Positions 1 through 8,218 are shown, counted from the stretch's first letter. The stretch is 28,780 nucleotides of DNA from a virus (IMGVR_UViG_3300009545_000016:1-28780); one strand, 5' to 3'. Notes: generated by a model not told the origin, from the letters alone. Numbers and translations: made by a program.

Positions 1-123
1 CAGCCGAACCCGCTGGACCCGTATGACGGGTTGGGTGCGGTGGAACCGATGATGGCCGATATCGAGTCGGCGCATTTCATCTCGGACTGGAACCGGAACT
101 TTTTCCGTAATTCGGCGCAGCCG
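1..123. repeat. Terminal direct repeat, left copy (circular join)
   Basis: Bases 1-123 are identical to 28658-28780. The portal reading frame continues without interruption from the right copy into the sequence after the left copy, so the repeat marks one locus read twice. A circular molecule, or a circularly permuted genome, of about 28,657 bp is implied. The exact short overlap in the middle of a gene is typical of assembler overlap and not of a biological terminal repeat. Confidence 0.95.
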
Positions 124-738
124 GGCGGCTACGTCACTGTGCCGGAGCGGTTGTCGGATGAGCAGTTCGAGGAGATGACGACGCGGTGGGCTGAACAGCA
201 TCAGGGTATTCAGCGTGCGCACCGGGTGGCGTTCCTGGAGTCGGGGGCCACGTGGAATCCGGCTGGCTACTCGATGAAGGACATGCAGTTCACGGAGTTG
301 CGTCAGGACACCCGCGACACGACGTATGAGGGTTTTGGTGTGTCGAAGGGCATGTTGGGTGTTGTTGACGATGTGAACCGCGCCAACATCGAGGGTTCCG
401 AATACATTTATGCCAAGTATCGGATGGTTCCGCGGCTTGAGCGAATTAAGGGTGTTCTGAACAGCCAGCTCCTTCCGCTTTTCGGTGCGACGGGCCAGGG
501 CGTGGAGTTCGATTACGACAACCCGGTTCCTGAGGACTGGCAGGCGGACGCCGCGACCCTGAAGGAACAGGCCAAGGCCGCTATTGAATTGGTCGAGGCT
601 GGTTATGACCCGATGGACGTTTTGAAGACCATTGGTATGCCGGAAATGAAGTTCGTGGGGCCTCCGGCCTTGTTGACGTTGCCGAAAGGGCAGCCAGGAA
701 TGGGGCCGGATAACGGCGACAGTGAGGAGGACAAGTAA
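1..738 (+). CDS. Phage portal protein, C-terminal part (continues from 28121)
   Basis: This is the C-terminal 245 residues of the portal protein whose start lies at 28121. Joining the two parts over the 123-bp terminal overlap gives one protein of about 424 residues, a usual size for HK97-type portals. The portal forms the dodecameric ring at the capsid vertex through which DNA is packaged and ejected. The family signs are the run PNPLDPYDGLGAVEPM (first codons of this part) and the following stretch containing WNRNFFRN, both typical of portals of this kind. The gene sits between large terminase and prohead protease, the standard order. Its stop codon TAA (736-738) overlaps the next ATG by one base, indicating translational coupling. 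The ATG at 31 is internal and not the start. Confidence 0.93.
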   Translation, partial: QPNPLDPYDGLGAVEPMMADIESAHFISDWNRNFFRNSAQPGGYVTVPERLSDEQFEEMTTRWAEQHQGIQRAHRVAFLESGATWNPAGYSMKDMQFTELRQDTRDTTYEGFGVSKGMLGVVDDVNRANIEGSEYIYAKYRMVPRLERIKGVLNSQLLPLFGATGQGVEFDYDNPVPEDWQADAATLKEQAKAAIELVEAGYDPMDVLKTIGMPEMKFVGPPALLTLPKGQPGMGPDNGDSEEDK

Positions 739-1931
739 TGCCCGCTATTGCTATGCACCACACGGCCACGGAGGACAGCGCGTGGGACGGGCCGGCCGCT
801 GTCGCCGCCATGCCCAAGGACCATGCCGTACTGGAGTACTGCCACGCCTGGTGGTCGCAGGAAGCCGCCGATGCTCCGCACAAGGAGAACGATGACGACA
901 TCGACGAGCAGAAGGGCCAGTACAAGTTCCCGCATCACCGCACCAAGGGCGGTCCGGCGAACATTCCCGGGTGCCGGAATGGTTTGGCGCGGCTGTCCGG
1001 CGCGGACATTCCTGATGGCGACCGTGCTGGGGTGAAGGCACATCTTCAGGCGCATCTGGATGACTTCAACAAGAAGTCTGACGGTGGGGACAACATGTTT
1101 GGGTTGCGGGTTGTGGATAGCGCGGCGTGGTCGCGTGCCTTGCGGATCGGGAATCTGACTTCGGAGGAGCGGGTTCGGGAGCACGCGGCCCGCGCCCAGA
1201 AGCTGTCCAACCGGCAGGACTTCTTTCGCATCACGAACGCCACTTCGACTGAGGCGACGCTGGAAATCTATGACGAGATCGGGTTCTGGGGTGTCAATGC
1301 CCAGGATTTCAATCGTCAGCTGAAGGATGTCACCGCACCGATTTTGACGGTTCGGCTCAACAGTCCTGGCGGCGACGTGTTCGACGGCATCGCCATTTTG
1401 AACATGTTGCGTTCGCACCCGGCGACGAAGAACGTTTTTGTTGACAGCGTGGCGGCTAGCGCCGCGTCGTTCATTGCGATGGCCGGGGATTCCATCACGA
1501 TGATGCCGAATTCGTCGATGATGATTCATGACGCGTCCGGTGTGTGCATGGGCGATGCCGCTGATATGACTGCGATGGCGGATTTGCTCGACAAGATGAG
1601 CAATAACATTGCGAGCATTTATGCCTCGCGTGCCGGGGGCGATGCGGCTACGTGGCGTGATGTCATGCGCGGTGAGCAGTGGTACAGCGCCGATGAGGCG
1701 GTGGCCGCTGGACTGGCGGATCGGGTGGCTGAGGCTCCTTCTGCCGAAAAATCTTCGGCGGAGAACCGCTCTGACCGTTGGAACTTCAGCTTCTTCAACT
1801 ACACTGGCCGTAGCGGAGCGCCCACTCCGGTTACGGCGACGGCCGACACGACGTCACCGTTCGTGTTCGACCCGGACCTCTTCCGCGCCGCAGTACGCGA
1901 CGCGGTAACTCCAGAAGGAGGGCGGCTGTGA
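738..1931 (+). CDS. Prohead protease, ClpP (S14)-like, with N-terminal HH-domain
   Basis: The 397-residue protein has two parts. Residues 1-115 form a Cys/His-containing domain (C35, a His pair near 66-67, C79, motif GLARL) that is often fused to actinophage prohead proteases; its role is not known to me. Residues about 160-335 are a ClpP-like serine protease with NSPGGDVFDG, the nucleophile Ser about 241 in AASAAS and His about 264 in MIHDASG. In HK97-like phages this enzyme cleaves scaffold and capsid N-termini during head maturation. Its place between portal and capsid fits. The start overlaps the portal stop by one base and its own stop overlaps the capsid GTG (1928) by four. The alternative, a separate small gene for the N-terminal domain, is unlikely because the frame is open throughout. 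Confidence 0.93.
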   Translation: MPAIAMHHTATEDSAWDGPAAVAAMPKDHAVLEYCHAWWSQEAADAPHKENDDDIDEQKGQYKFPHHRTKGGPANIPGCRNGLARLSGADIPDGDRAGVKAHLQAHLDDFNKKSDGGDNMFGLRVVDSAAWSRALRIGNLTSEERVREHAARAQKLSNRQDFFRITNATSTEATLEIYDEIGFWGVNAQDFNRQLKDVTAPILTVRLNSPGGDVFDGIAILNMLRSHPATKNVFVDSVAASAASFIAMAGDSITMMPNSSMMIHDASGVCMGDAADMTAMADLLDKMSNNIASIYASRAGGDAATWRDVMRGEQWYSADEAVAAGLADRVAEAPSAEKSSAENRSDRWNFSFFNYTGRSGAPTPVTATADTTSPFVFDPDLFRAAVRDAVTPEGGRL

Positions 1932-3295
1932 CCGCACCAACCATTCCCACCACCGCCTCCGAACTGGAGGAGATGTTGGGTGACGCCGGCAAGATGAAGA
2001 ACGTCTTCGCCGACAAGCGCGCGTTCGGCGAGTTCATCCAGAACTACGCCCGCAACGTCATGAACCGTGACGAGTCCATCGCGACCCAGGTCCGCGAAGA
2101 GACCCAGCGGGTCATCCGCGACATGCTCAAGGACAACAAGGCGTCGTTCGCGAACACCAAGCTGAACCCGCTGGACGACAAGGTCCCCTCGCTGCGCCGT
2201 GGTGGCGTGTACAACAAGCGCGCCGCAGGTGTGGCCCTGGACGGTGAGTTCCGCGACCAGGCCGAGTTCTTCCAGTCCATCTGGCACAAGGCGAACGCCC
2301 TGCGCAACTGGGGTGAGCTGGAAGGCAAGCGGAACCGGGCGGCCGAGGTCCTGAACTCGTTCGGGTCGACCGTCCCGGACGCCGGTGGATTCCTGGTGCC
2401 GGAGATCCTGCGTTCCGAGCTGCTGTCCGTGGCGCTGGAGAACAGCATCGTCCGTTCCCGGGCGACCACGATCCCGATGGACTCGCTGCGCGTGCCGATC
2501 CCGACCGTGGACGACACGAGCCACGTTTCCAGTGTCTACGGTGGAATGACGTACTACTGGGCGGAGGAAGGCGCGAGCCTCACCGAATCCCAGGCGTCGT
2601 TCGGTCGCGTTGTGCTGGAAGCGAAGAAGCTCACCGGCTACGCCGAGGTCCCCAACGAGCTGGTAGCCGACGCGCCCGCGTTCCAGGGCTTCTTCTCGCA
2701 GAAGTTCCCCCAGGGCCTCGCGTACTTCGAGGACGTGGCGTTCCTGAACGGCACGGGTGTGGGTGAGCCGGAAGGGCTCCTGAACGCCGGCTGCGCTGTC
2801 CAGGTCACGAAGGAAACCGGCCAGTCGTCCGGCACCATCGTGTGGGAAAACCTGGTCAAGATGTACGCCCGCATGTTGCCGACGTCGCTGAGCAACGCTG
2901 TGTGGATCGCGTCGATCGACACCTTCCCGCAGCTGGCCACGATGTCGCTGTCCGTGGGCACCGGTGGTTCCGCTATCTGGCTCGGTCACTACGCGGACCC
3001 GGGCGCGAACACGCCACCTGTGACGATCCTGGGCCGCCCGGTCATCTTCACGGAGAAGACGCCGGCTCTGGGCACCGCTGGTGACATCACGTTCGCTGAC
3101 CTGTCGTACTACCTGATCGGTGACCGCCAGGTCATGACCGCCGAGTCGAGCCCGCACTACAAGTTCCAGCAGGACAAGACCGCGTTCCGCATCATCGAGC
3201 GTGTGGATGGCCGGAACTGGCTCCGTTCGGCGATCACCCCGCACAACAACAGCTCCAACACTCTTTCGCCTGTCGTTCAGATCGCGGCTCGCTGA
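1928..3295 (+). CDS. Major capsid protein, HK97 fold
   Basis: This 455-residue protein is the head shell subunit. Residues 1-140 are charged and helix-rich (for example IATQVREETQRVIRDML), as expected of the delta/scaffold domain that the upstream protease removes. The mature shell domain begins around 150 with DAGGFLVPE, a sequence seen in many HK97-type capsids, followed by the P-domain run and a C-terminal section with GDRQVM and TAFRIIERVDGRNW. Length and position directly after the protease agree. The start codon is GTG at 1928, inside an overlap with the protease stop, so translation is probably coupled. Scaffold seems to be built into the capsid gene, as no separate scaffold gene is present. 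A large hairpin follows the stop codon. Confidence 0.95.
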   Translation: MTAPTIPTTASELEEMLGDAGKMKNVFADKRAFGEFIQNYARNVMNRDESIATQVREETQRVIRDMLKDNKASFANTKLNPLDDKVPSLRRGGVYNKRAAGVALDGEFRDQAEFFQSIWHKANALRNWGELEGKRNRAAEVLNSFGSTVPDAGGFLVPEILRSELLSVALENSIVRSRATTIPMDSLRVPIPTVDDTSHVSSVYGGMTYYWAEEGASLTESQASFGRVVLEAKKLTGYAEVPNELVADAPAFQGFFSQKFPQGLAYFEDVAFLNGTGVGEPEGLLNAGCAVQVTKETGQSSGTIVWENLVKMYARMLPTSLSNAVWIASIDTFPQLATMSLSVGTGGSAIWLGHYADPGANTPPVTILGRPVIFTEKTPALGTAGDITFADLSYYLIGDRQVMTAESSPHYKFQQDKTAFRIIERVDGRNWLRSAITPHNNSSNTLSPVVQIAAR

Positions 3296-3309
3296 TCTGA
3301 ATCCCCCCT

Positions 3310-3358
3310 CTCACCGCCGTGAGCGGACACGAATTCCGTGAACGCTCACGGCGGTGAG
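3310..3358 (+). terminator. Strong hairpin after capsid gene
   Basis: A perfect 16-bp inverted repeat, CTCACCGCCGTGAGCG (3310-3325) with its complement at 3343-3358, encloses a 17-base loop that can extend with a further 4-bp stem (CACG/CGTG). No T-tract follows, so it is either a partial terminator setting capsid abundance or an mRNA stabiliser. The next gene starts 46 bases later. Confidence 0.6.
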
Positions 3359-3404
3359 GGAAACCAGCCGGCAGTGACGCCCCGGCGAGAAAGGAAAGGT
3401 CACT

Positions 3405-3833
3405 ATGGAGGGACTTGGCCGCCTCTACACGGCGGTTCCCAGCGAGACGACCACGGCGACGTGGGTCAATTGCCAGGACACGGCCGGTGTCGCTATCTGG
3501 GCGTTGACCGCGACGTCCGGAAACGTGACGGTTCAGGTCGCGAAGGACGCGGCCGGAACGGGCGCGATCAACTTCGACGGCACCGCCGGCACGGACGGAA
3601 TCACCCGGTACTGGACGTGGGCATCCGGCGTGTGGACGCTCCACACCCAGGCGGCGGCGGCGACGTTCACGTGTGCAACCGGTGGTCTGGCGGTTGCGGA
3701 GATTTCTGCGAACGGTTTGCCGGACACGTTCAAGTACATCAACGCGTCGCACTCGTCGGCTCACCTTCTGGTGATGCCACACGACCTGTTGGTTCAGCGG
3801 AAGCCGAACAACCTGCGCAACCTGACGGCGTGA
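3405..3833 (+). CDS. Small beta-rich structural protein after capsid
   Basis: This 142-residue protein has no signal peptide and no membrane segment, and is rich in Thr, Ala and Val with short alternating hydrophobic runs that suggest beta sandwich structure. The ribosome site GAAAGGAAAGG lies just ahead of ATG 3405. It is the first of three small proteins placed directly after the capsid gene, the usual place for head decoration or head fibre proteins, so a head-surface role is inferred. I do not recognise the family with certainty. It could also be a minor tail protein. Confidence 0.6.
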   Translation: MEGLGRLYTAVPSETTTATWVNCQDTAGVAIWALTATSGNVTVQVAKDAAGTGAINFDGTAGTDGITRYWTWASGVWTLHTQAAAATFTCATGGLAVAEISANGLPDTFKYINASHSSAHLLVMPHDLLVQRKPNNLRNLTA

Positions 3834-3843
3834 GGCGGCGACC

Positions 3844-4326
3844 ATGGCGAATTTCATCAATGGGACGCAACAGCGTCTCCTGCACATGGGCCTCAAGGTG
3901 GAGGAGCCGGCGGCTGTGCTTCCGGCGACCGCCACGGCGCACCTGTTCACTGTTGCGGGTGGCCGGGTGATCGTGACGGGCCTGGTGGGGCAGTGCACCA
4001 CCGTGTGCACCAGCACCGCGACCACTGTGTCCGTGGGCGTGACCCCGACGTCGGGGACCGCGTCGACCACGGGCATCTGTACCGCGACCGCTGTTACCTC
4101 CGCCGAGGTCGGGACGCTTGTGTCGCTCCCGTCGGGGGCGAAGGGCGCGCTGGTGGTCGGCACCGGGGCAACCGCTGGTGGGGCTGTTCAGGTTCAGGGT
4201 CCAGGCGGGTATGTGGTGGAGCCGGGAACGATCGACATCACCACGTCGGCGACGAACACGGGCGCGTTCAAGTGGACGCTGTTCTACATTCCGCTGGACG
4301 ACGGCGCGTCCGTGACGGCGGTGTGA
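3844..4326 (+). CDS. Small Ala/Thr/Gly-rich structural protein, possible head decoration
   Basis: The 160-residue product has a short N-terminal helix (NGTQQRLLHMGLKVEEP) and then a long stretch of short beta-type repeats rich in Thr, Val and Gly, ending in FKWTLFYIPLDDG. It is most likely a virion surface protein such as a capsid decoration or fibre, judged from composition and place. The 21 bases around its start (3832-3852, beginning GAGGCGGCGACC) are identical to those around the tape measure start at 9184. The stop is followed within one base by the GTG start of the next gene. The family was not recognised. Confidence 0.6.
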   Translation: MANFINGTQQRLLHMGLKVEEPAAVLPATATAHLFTVAGGRVIVTGLVGQCTTVCTSTATTVSVGVTPTSGTASTTGICTATAVTSAEVGTLVSLPSGAKGALVVGTGATAGGAVQVQGPGGYVVEPGTIDITTSATNTGAFKWTLFYIPLDDGASVTAV

Positions 4327-4327
4327 T

Positions 4328-4765
4328 GTGACGGCCACCGGTTCGATTGCGGTCACCACGTCGAAGTTGTCCGGCTCCGGCGGGGTGGTGAAGACGTCGA
4401 TTGTGTGGACGTCGGATGCCTCCGCTGGTTCGGTCACGGGGAACACGCTGGCGATGCGGCCGGGGTCGATCGTGCTGGTCGAGTTCATTCCGGGCGCGGG
4501 TGGCGTGCAGCCTACGGACCTGTACGACGTCGATTTCTTGGACGACAACGGGACCAGCATGTTCGACGACGGCACGGGAACCTCGATTGGGGCGAATTTG
4601 TCGCAGACGAATGCAACCCACAAGGTTCCGTTCATTACCGGCGGCACATCCACGTATGTGCGGGTGTGGCTTCATGGTGCATCCGCGTATCAGCCAACTG
4701 TGGCGAACGCGGGTAACTCGAAACAGGGCACGATCAACATCTACCAGGTGTCGGGCGTGCTCTAA
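4328..4765 (+). CDS. Small beta-rich structural protein
   Basis: The 145-residue protein begins with GTG at 4328, one base after the previous stop; the nearby ATG at 4326 runs straight into a stop codon and cannot be used. The sequence has acidic, Thr/Ser-rich beta-type stretches (DLYDVDFLDDNGTSMFDDGTG) and no membrane segment. With its two neighbours it forms a set of three small proteins between capsid and connectors. A trimeric head fibre or decoration protein is a reasonable inference, but no motif proves it. A hairpin follows directly. Confidence 0.55.
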   Translation: MTATGSIAVTTSKLSGSGGVVKTSIVWTSDASAGSVTGNTLAMRPGSIVLVEFIPGAGGVQPTDLYDVDFLDDNGTSMFDDGTGTSIGANLSQTNATHKVPFITGGTSTYVRVWLHGASAYQPTVANAGNSKQGTINIYQVSGVL

Positions 4766-4771
4766 ATAGGC

Positions 4772-4815
4772 CACAGACCGGTGGCGTGTAAGACCTCCTC
4801 CGCCACCGGTCTGTG
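4772..4815 (+). terminator. Hairpin inside head operon
   Basis: A perfect 15-bp inverted repeat, CACAGACCGGTGGCG (4772-4786) and its complement (4801-4815), has a 14-base loop. It lies seven bases after the stop of the preceding gene and just before the next start. No T-tract follows, so partial termination or mRNA end protection is more likely than full termination. Confidence 0.6.
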
Positions 4816-4878
4816 TTCCAGAGGGAGATATTCGATGCCACGGGTGAACGCGGGCGGTGTGTCCGGAATCGAGGAGCC

Positions 4879-5082
4879 ATGGTCAGCCCTGGTGGAGCCG
4901 GATGGTACGGACTCGTCTCCATCCTCCGAACCAACGCCGAAGAGCGACGGGTCTTCCGTGAGCGAATCCCCGTCGCTTGTCCTCACGACGGAGAGCCCCT
5001 CACGGGCGGCCCAAACGGGGAATGGTTCTGCAAGTTCGACGGGTGGATCTGGGACGGAAGCGTAGAAGACGCCCAACCCTAG
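4879..5082 (+). CDS. Small Cys-containing actinophage protein
   Basis: This 67-residue reading (ATG 4879) carries GWYGLVSILR followed by ACPHDGEPL and FCKFDGW, a pattern found in many short actinophage proteins in the head-tail gene region. Only two Cys are present, so a zinc site would need His or a dimer. Function is unknown. The start is uncertain: ATG 4813 in the same frame would give 89 residues but has a poor ribosome site, while the GAGGAG before 4879 lies only two bases away. A second, overlapping frame starting at 4835 has a better placed ribosome site (see findings). Confidence 0.6.
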   Translation: MVSPGGAGWYGLVSILRTNAEERRVFRERIPVACPHDGEPLTGGPNGEWFCKFDGWIWDGSVEDAQP

Positions 5083-5148
5083 AACCGCGGGGTGTCAACA
5101 ACTTGATACGAGCATTATTCCGTAGAAAGCAATCGGAAGAAGTAGCCA

Positions 5149-6225
5149 ATGAGCGCCACCGTCAATGGTGAAGGCGTGTTCTATTGCACGCGAGAGGACG
5201 TGAAGTCCGCCCTGGGATTCCAGTCGACGTCCCAGGTGTCGAACGCGCGCATCGACCGCAAGATCGAAGCCGCTTCCCGCTCGATCGAAGCCGACTTCCT
5301 CCGCTACTTCTTCCCCAGCACCGACACCCAGACGTTCGACTGGCCCACCCACCAGTTCGACATCCCCTGGCGGCTGTGGCTGGACCAACGGGAGCTGGCC
5401 GCCCCCGCCACGGCCGTCACCGTGTCCAACGGTGGACCCGACGTCACCACGTCGTGCTTCTTCCGCCCCGACTACGGGCCGCCGTACACGCACATCGAAA
5501 TCAACCTCGGTTCCCAGGCCGCGTTCAACTCCGGGTCCAGCTACCAGCGCGCCATCACCGTCACCGGCCAGTTTGGCTACACGGCGGCGGAAACCACGGG
5601 CGGGACGCTCGCCGCGTCCATCAACGCGTCGGTGACGACGCTGACCGTGTCCGATGCCGCCCTGGTCGGTGTCGGCTCCATCCTGCGCATCGACACCGAA
5701 CGCCTGATCGTCACCGACAAGTCCATGGTGGACACGACGCTGACCACTCAGGGCGCGTTGACCGCGAACAACGCCAGCGTCTCGGTGCCGGTCACCGACG
5801 GCACCAAGTTCAGCGTCGGGGAAGTCCTGCTGATCGACTCCGAACGGGTCCTGATCACCGACATCGCCGGCAACACCCTGACGGTGAAACGCGCCTGGGA
5901 AGGCACGGTTCTCGCCGCGCACACCACGAACGCGGCCATCTACGCGGAACGCGGGTGCACCGTGACGCGGGGTGCGTTGGGCACCACGGCCGCGTCCCAC
6001 ACCTCGACCACAGCGATCGCTGTGCACAAGGTGCCCACGCTGATCCGGGACCTGTGCATTGCGGAGGCCACCACGGGCCTGATCCAGGAAATGGCCGGCT
6101 ACGCCCGCACGGTCGGCACCGACAACGTGCGTCAAGTCCTTGGTGTGGGGCTGGAAGACCTCCGTGACCGCGCCCGCGCCCGCTACGCCCGTGTCCGTAC
6201 GCGCACGACGGCGAGGTTGATCTGA
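5149..6225 (+). CDS. Head-tail adaptor (gp6-like connector) with beta-repeat insertion
   Basis: The 358-residue protein starts with a helical connector section (YCTREDVKSALGF, then RIDRKIEAASRSIEADFLRYFFP) typical of proteins that bind beneath the portal. It ends with another helical section (LIRDLCIAEATTGLIQEMAGY...). Between about 145 and 305 lies an insertion with repeated beta motifs: VGSILRIDTERLIVTD, VGEVLLIDSERVLITD, LTVKRAWEGT and TVTRGALGTTAASH. Such insertions are common in actinophage adaptors and make the protein longer than the bare fold. The ribosome site CGGAAGAAG precedes ATG 5149, after a short AT-richer spacer (5083-5148). The stop TGA at 6223-6225 abuts the next ATG. Confidence 0.8.
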   Translation: MSATVNGEGVFYCTREDVKSALGFQSTSQVSNARIDRKIEAASRSIEADFLRYFFPSTDTQTFDWPTHQFDIPWRLWLDQRELAAPATAVTVSNGGPDVTTSCFFRPDYGPPYTHIEINLGSQAAFNSGSSYQRAITVTGQFGYTAAETTGGTLAASINASVTTLTVSDAALVGVGSILRIDTERLIVTDKSMVDTTLTTQGALTANNASVSVPVTDGTKFSVGEVLLIDSERVLITDIAGNTLTVKRAWEGTVLAAHTTNAAIYAERGCTVTRGALGTTAASHTSTTAIAVHKVPTLIRDLCIAEATTGLIQEMAGYARTVGTDNVRQVLGVGLEDLRDRARARYARVRTRTTARLI

Positions 6226-6603
6226 ATGGCCACAGTGGACTTGAGCGGGCCGTTCTTCGACGACCGGTATGACGCAGCCGCCGCACGGATGACGGTCCAC
6301 GCCGAGGACGACATCGCCACGCACGGCGCGGACATCGTCCGTGACGTCCTGGGGACCTCGATCCGGATCGACGGCCCCGGCTACGCCGCGCGGCACGTCA
6401 CCACGACACGGTCCGGCGGCCGGGAGATCACCGACAACAACGCGACCTACGGGCCGTGGCTGGAAGGCATCGGCTCCCGCAACGCGCCCAAGACCCGATT
6501 TCCCGGGTATCACGCGTTCCGTCGGTCTGTGCAACGCATTGAAGAGCACGCCGCCGAATACGCGGCGGAAGCAGTGAACACATTCGTTCGGGAGGTGAGC
6601 TGA
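6226..6603 (+). CDS. Head-tail joining / HK97 gp10-like tail component
   Basis: This protein of 125 residues contains GPWLEGIGSRN followed by TRFPGYHAFRRSVQRIEEHA, a pattern shared by small actinophage connector proteins placed between adaptor and tail terminator. It probably acts in joining the head to the tail, for example as a stopper or neck protein. It has a helical C-terminus and no membrane segment. It begins directly after the adaptor stop, and its own stop is one base before the next start, so the three connector genes are tightly packed. The exact step is not shown by the sequence. Confidence 0.7.
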   Translation: MATVDLSGPFFDDRYDAAAARMTVHAEDDIATHGADIVRDVLGTSIRIDGPGYAARHVTTTRSGGREITDNNATYGPWLEGIGSRNAPKTRFPGYHAFRRSVQRIEEHAAEYAAEAVNTFVREVS

Positions 6604-6604
6604 C

Positions 6605-7063
6605 ATGGCGTTGGACACGCAGGCCCTGATGGACAACGTCGTGTCGGTGGCGCAGGCGTCCGGCCTGTTCGACCGGGTGAACGCCTACGAGCCGAAACAG
6701 GCCCCAGGAAATGGGCTCACGGCGTCGGTGTGGGTGCAGTCCATCACCCCGTATCCGCAGTTGTCGGGGCTGGCGGCGACGTCAGCGCGGGTGGAACTCA
6801 CGCTCCGGATCTACACGAACATGCTTGCGGACCCGTTGGACGCGATCGACCCGAACGTGATGAACGCGGCGTCCGTGCTGATCGGAATGTTCAGCGGTGA
6901 TTTCACCCTGGACAACAGTGTGGAGTGCGTTGATCTGTTGGGCCAGGCCGGCGCACCCCTGGGCGCGCGTGCCGGTTACGTGAATATCGACAACAAGCTG
7001 ATGCGGATCATGGACATTACCGTTCCGTTGTTGCTCAACGATGTATGGACGCAGGTGGCATAA
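6605..7063 (+). CDS. Tail terminator / tail completion protein
   Basis: The 152-residue protein has a mixed alpha/beta pattern (N-terminal helix ALMDNVVSVAQASGLFDRVN, then strands SVWVQSITPY and VELTLRIYTN, then C-terminal MDITVPLLLNDVW). This is the usual pattern of the protein that caps the tail tube and joins it to the head. Its place just ahead of the tail tube gene supports this. The stop TAA (7061-7063) is adjacent to the tail tube ATG at 7064. Confidence 0.7.
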   Translation: MALDTQALMDNVVSVAQASGLFDRVNAYEPKQAPGNGLTASVWVQSITPYPQLSGLAATSARVELTLRIYTNMLADPLDAIDPNVMNAASVLIGMFSGDFTLDNSVECVDLLGQAGAPLGARAGYVNIDNKLMRIMDITVPLLLNDVWTQVA

Positions 7064-7810
7064 ATGGCAAAGCAGTCAGGTCTTGGCGACAACCTGTACA
7101 TCGACGGCAACAATGTGTCCGGCGATGTGGGTTCGGTGGACACGATCGCGGCACCCCAGAACCTGTTGGATGTGACGGGGATCGACAAGTCCGCGCACGA
7201 ACGGATCGGCGCGCTTCGGGACGGTGAGATCAAGTTCACCGCGTTCTTCAACGCCGCCACGGGCCAGATCCATTCCGTGTTGAAGACGCTCCCCACGACC
7301 GACCGATTCGTGACCTACAACCGGGGAACCGTGATCGGGAACCCGGCCGCGTCGATCCTGGCCAAGCAAATCGGCTACGACGGCAAACGCGGCAACGACG
7401 GCTCGTACACGTTCGACGTGGACTGTCAGGGAAACGGGTACGGCCTGGAGTGGGGAAACCAGCTGACGGCCGGGTTCCGCACGGACACGGCGGCCACGAA
7501 CGGCGCGTCCTACGACTTTGGTGCGGCCACATCGTTCGGGTTCCAGGCGTACTTGCATGTGAACGCGTTCACCGGAACCGATGTGACGATCAAGTTGCAG
7601 GACTCGGCGGACAACTCGTCATTCACTGACATCACGTCGGGAGCGTTCACGGCCGTGACCGGCGCTACCCCGTTGGCGCAGCGGATCGCAGTCGGCGGGA
7701 CCGCGACCGTGCGCCGCTATGTGCGGGTGGTTACGGCCACGACAGGCGGATTCACGAGCATCACGTTCTCCGTGATGCTCGTCAAGAACACGGCGGCGGT
7801 GACGTTCTGA
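7064..7810 (+). CDS. Major tail tube protein with C-terminal beta domain
   Basis: The 248-residue protein shares its N-terminal half with the product at 8219-8638: both begin MAKQSGLG and share TGxDKSAHER, a FNxA stretch and KTxP. Residues about 1-150 are taken as the tube fold. Residues about 155-248 form an extra Thr/Val-rich beta domain (VTIKLQDSADNSSF, RRYVRVVTATTGG) that is likely exposed on the outside of the tail. The tail tube subunit polymerises around the tape measure. The gene follows the tail terminator and its stop overlaps the next ATG by one base. Which of the two paralogs forms most of the tube cannot be told from sequence. Confidence 0.8.
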   Translation: MAKQSGLGDNLYIDGNNVSGDVGSVDTIAAPQNLLDVTGIDKSAHERIGALRDGEIKFTAFFNAATGQIHSVLKTLPTTDRFVTYNRGTVIGNPAASILAKQIGYDGKRGNDGSYTFDVDCQGNGYGLEWGNQLTAGFRTDTAATNGASYDFGAATSFGFQAYLHVNAFTGTDVTIKLQDSADNSSFTDITSGAFTAVTGATPLAQRIAVGGTATVRRYVRVVTATTGGFTSITFSVMLVKNTAAVTF

Positions 7811-8205
7811 TGTATTCCCAGGTGCATTACAAGATCCTGAACCCGGCGTCCACGCACTTCCGTCCCGCCACATGCGAAGAGGTCGACTGCGCCGGCTACC
7901 TGAACGGCTGGAAATCCGTGATCGATGAGTCCACGGACCTCGGCCGCACACAGGCCGAGTACATCCGCCGCAGGTCAGGGCGCATGTTCACGGAGGACCG
8001 GACCGTAGCCGGCTTGACCGAGTTCACGTTCCCGGCTGGCCAGTCGTGCTTCCGGTCCGGTGAGCACAAAACCAACATCGGCCGCGCCCCGCTGTTCGTC
8101 GTGGACGCCGGGGACCGCCGGTACCGGCATTCGTCGGCCGACAGCTGGGCGGATGACCTGCGCACGCACACGAGCCAGATCATCGACGAGATCAACAAGG
8201 GATAA
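7810..8205 (+). CDS. Conserved actinophage tail-region protein, function unknown
   Basis: This 131-residue protein carries CEEVDCAGYLNGWKSVID, then QAEYIRRRSGRMFTE and a middle part ending AGQSCF, with a HKT...R...LFVV segment. The same layout occurs in small proteins near the tail tube gene of other actinophages, as far as I recall. It has three Cys and several His, so metal binding is possible. It lies between the two tail tube paralogs, which suggests a role in tail assembly, but no reaction or partner can be named. Confidence 0.65.
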   Translation: MYSQVHYKILNPASTHFRPATCEEVDCAGYLNGWKSVIDESTDLGRTQAEYIRRRSGRMFTEDRTVAGLTEFTFPAGQSCFRSGEHKTNIGRAPLFVVDAGDRRYRHSSADSWADDLRTHTSQIIDEINKG

Positions 8206-8218
8206 GAGGTAAACCGAC

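Noticed and set aside
1-123. Biological terminal repeat of a linear virion genome
   Set aside because: The repeat falls in the middle of the portal gene and has no packaging-site features; assembly overlap of a circle explains it better.
1799-3244. 481-residue minus-strand open frame opposite the capsid gene
   Set aside because: Composition is typical of a high-GC antisense shadow and the capsid gene is certain.
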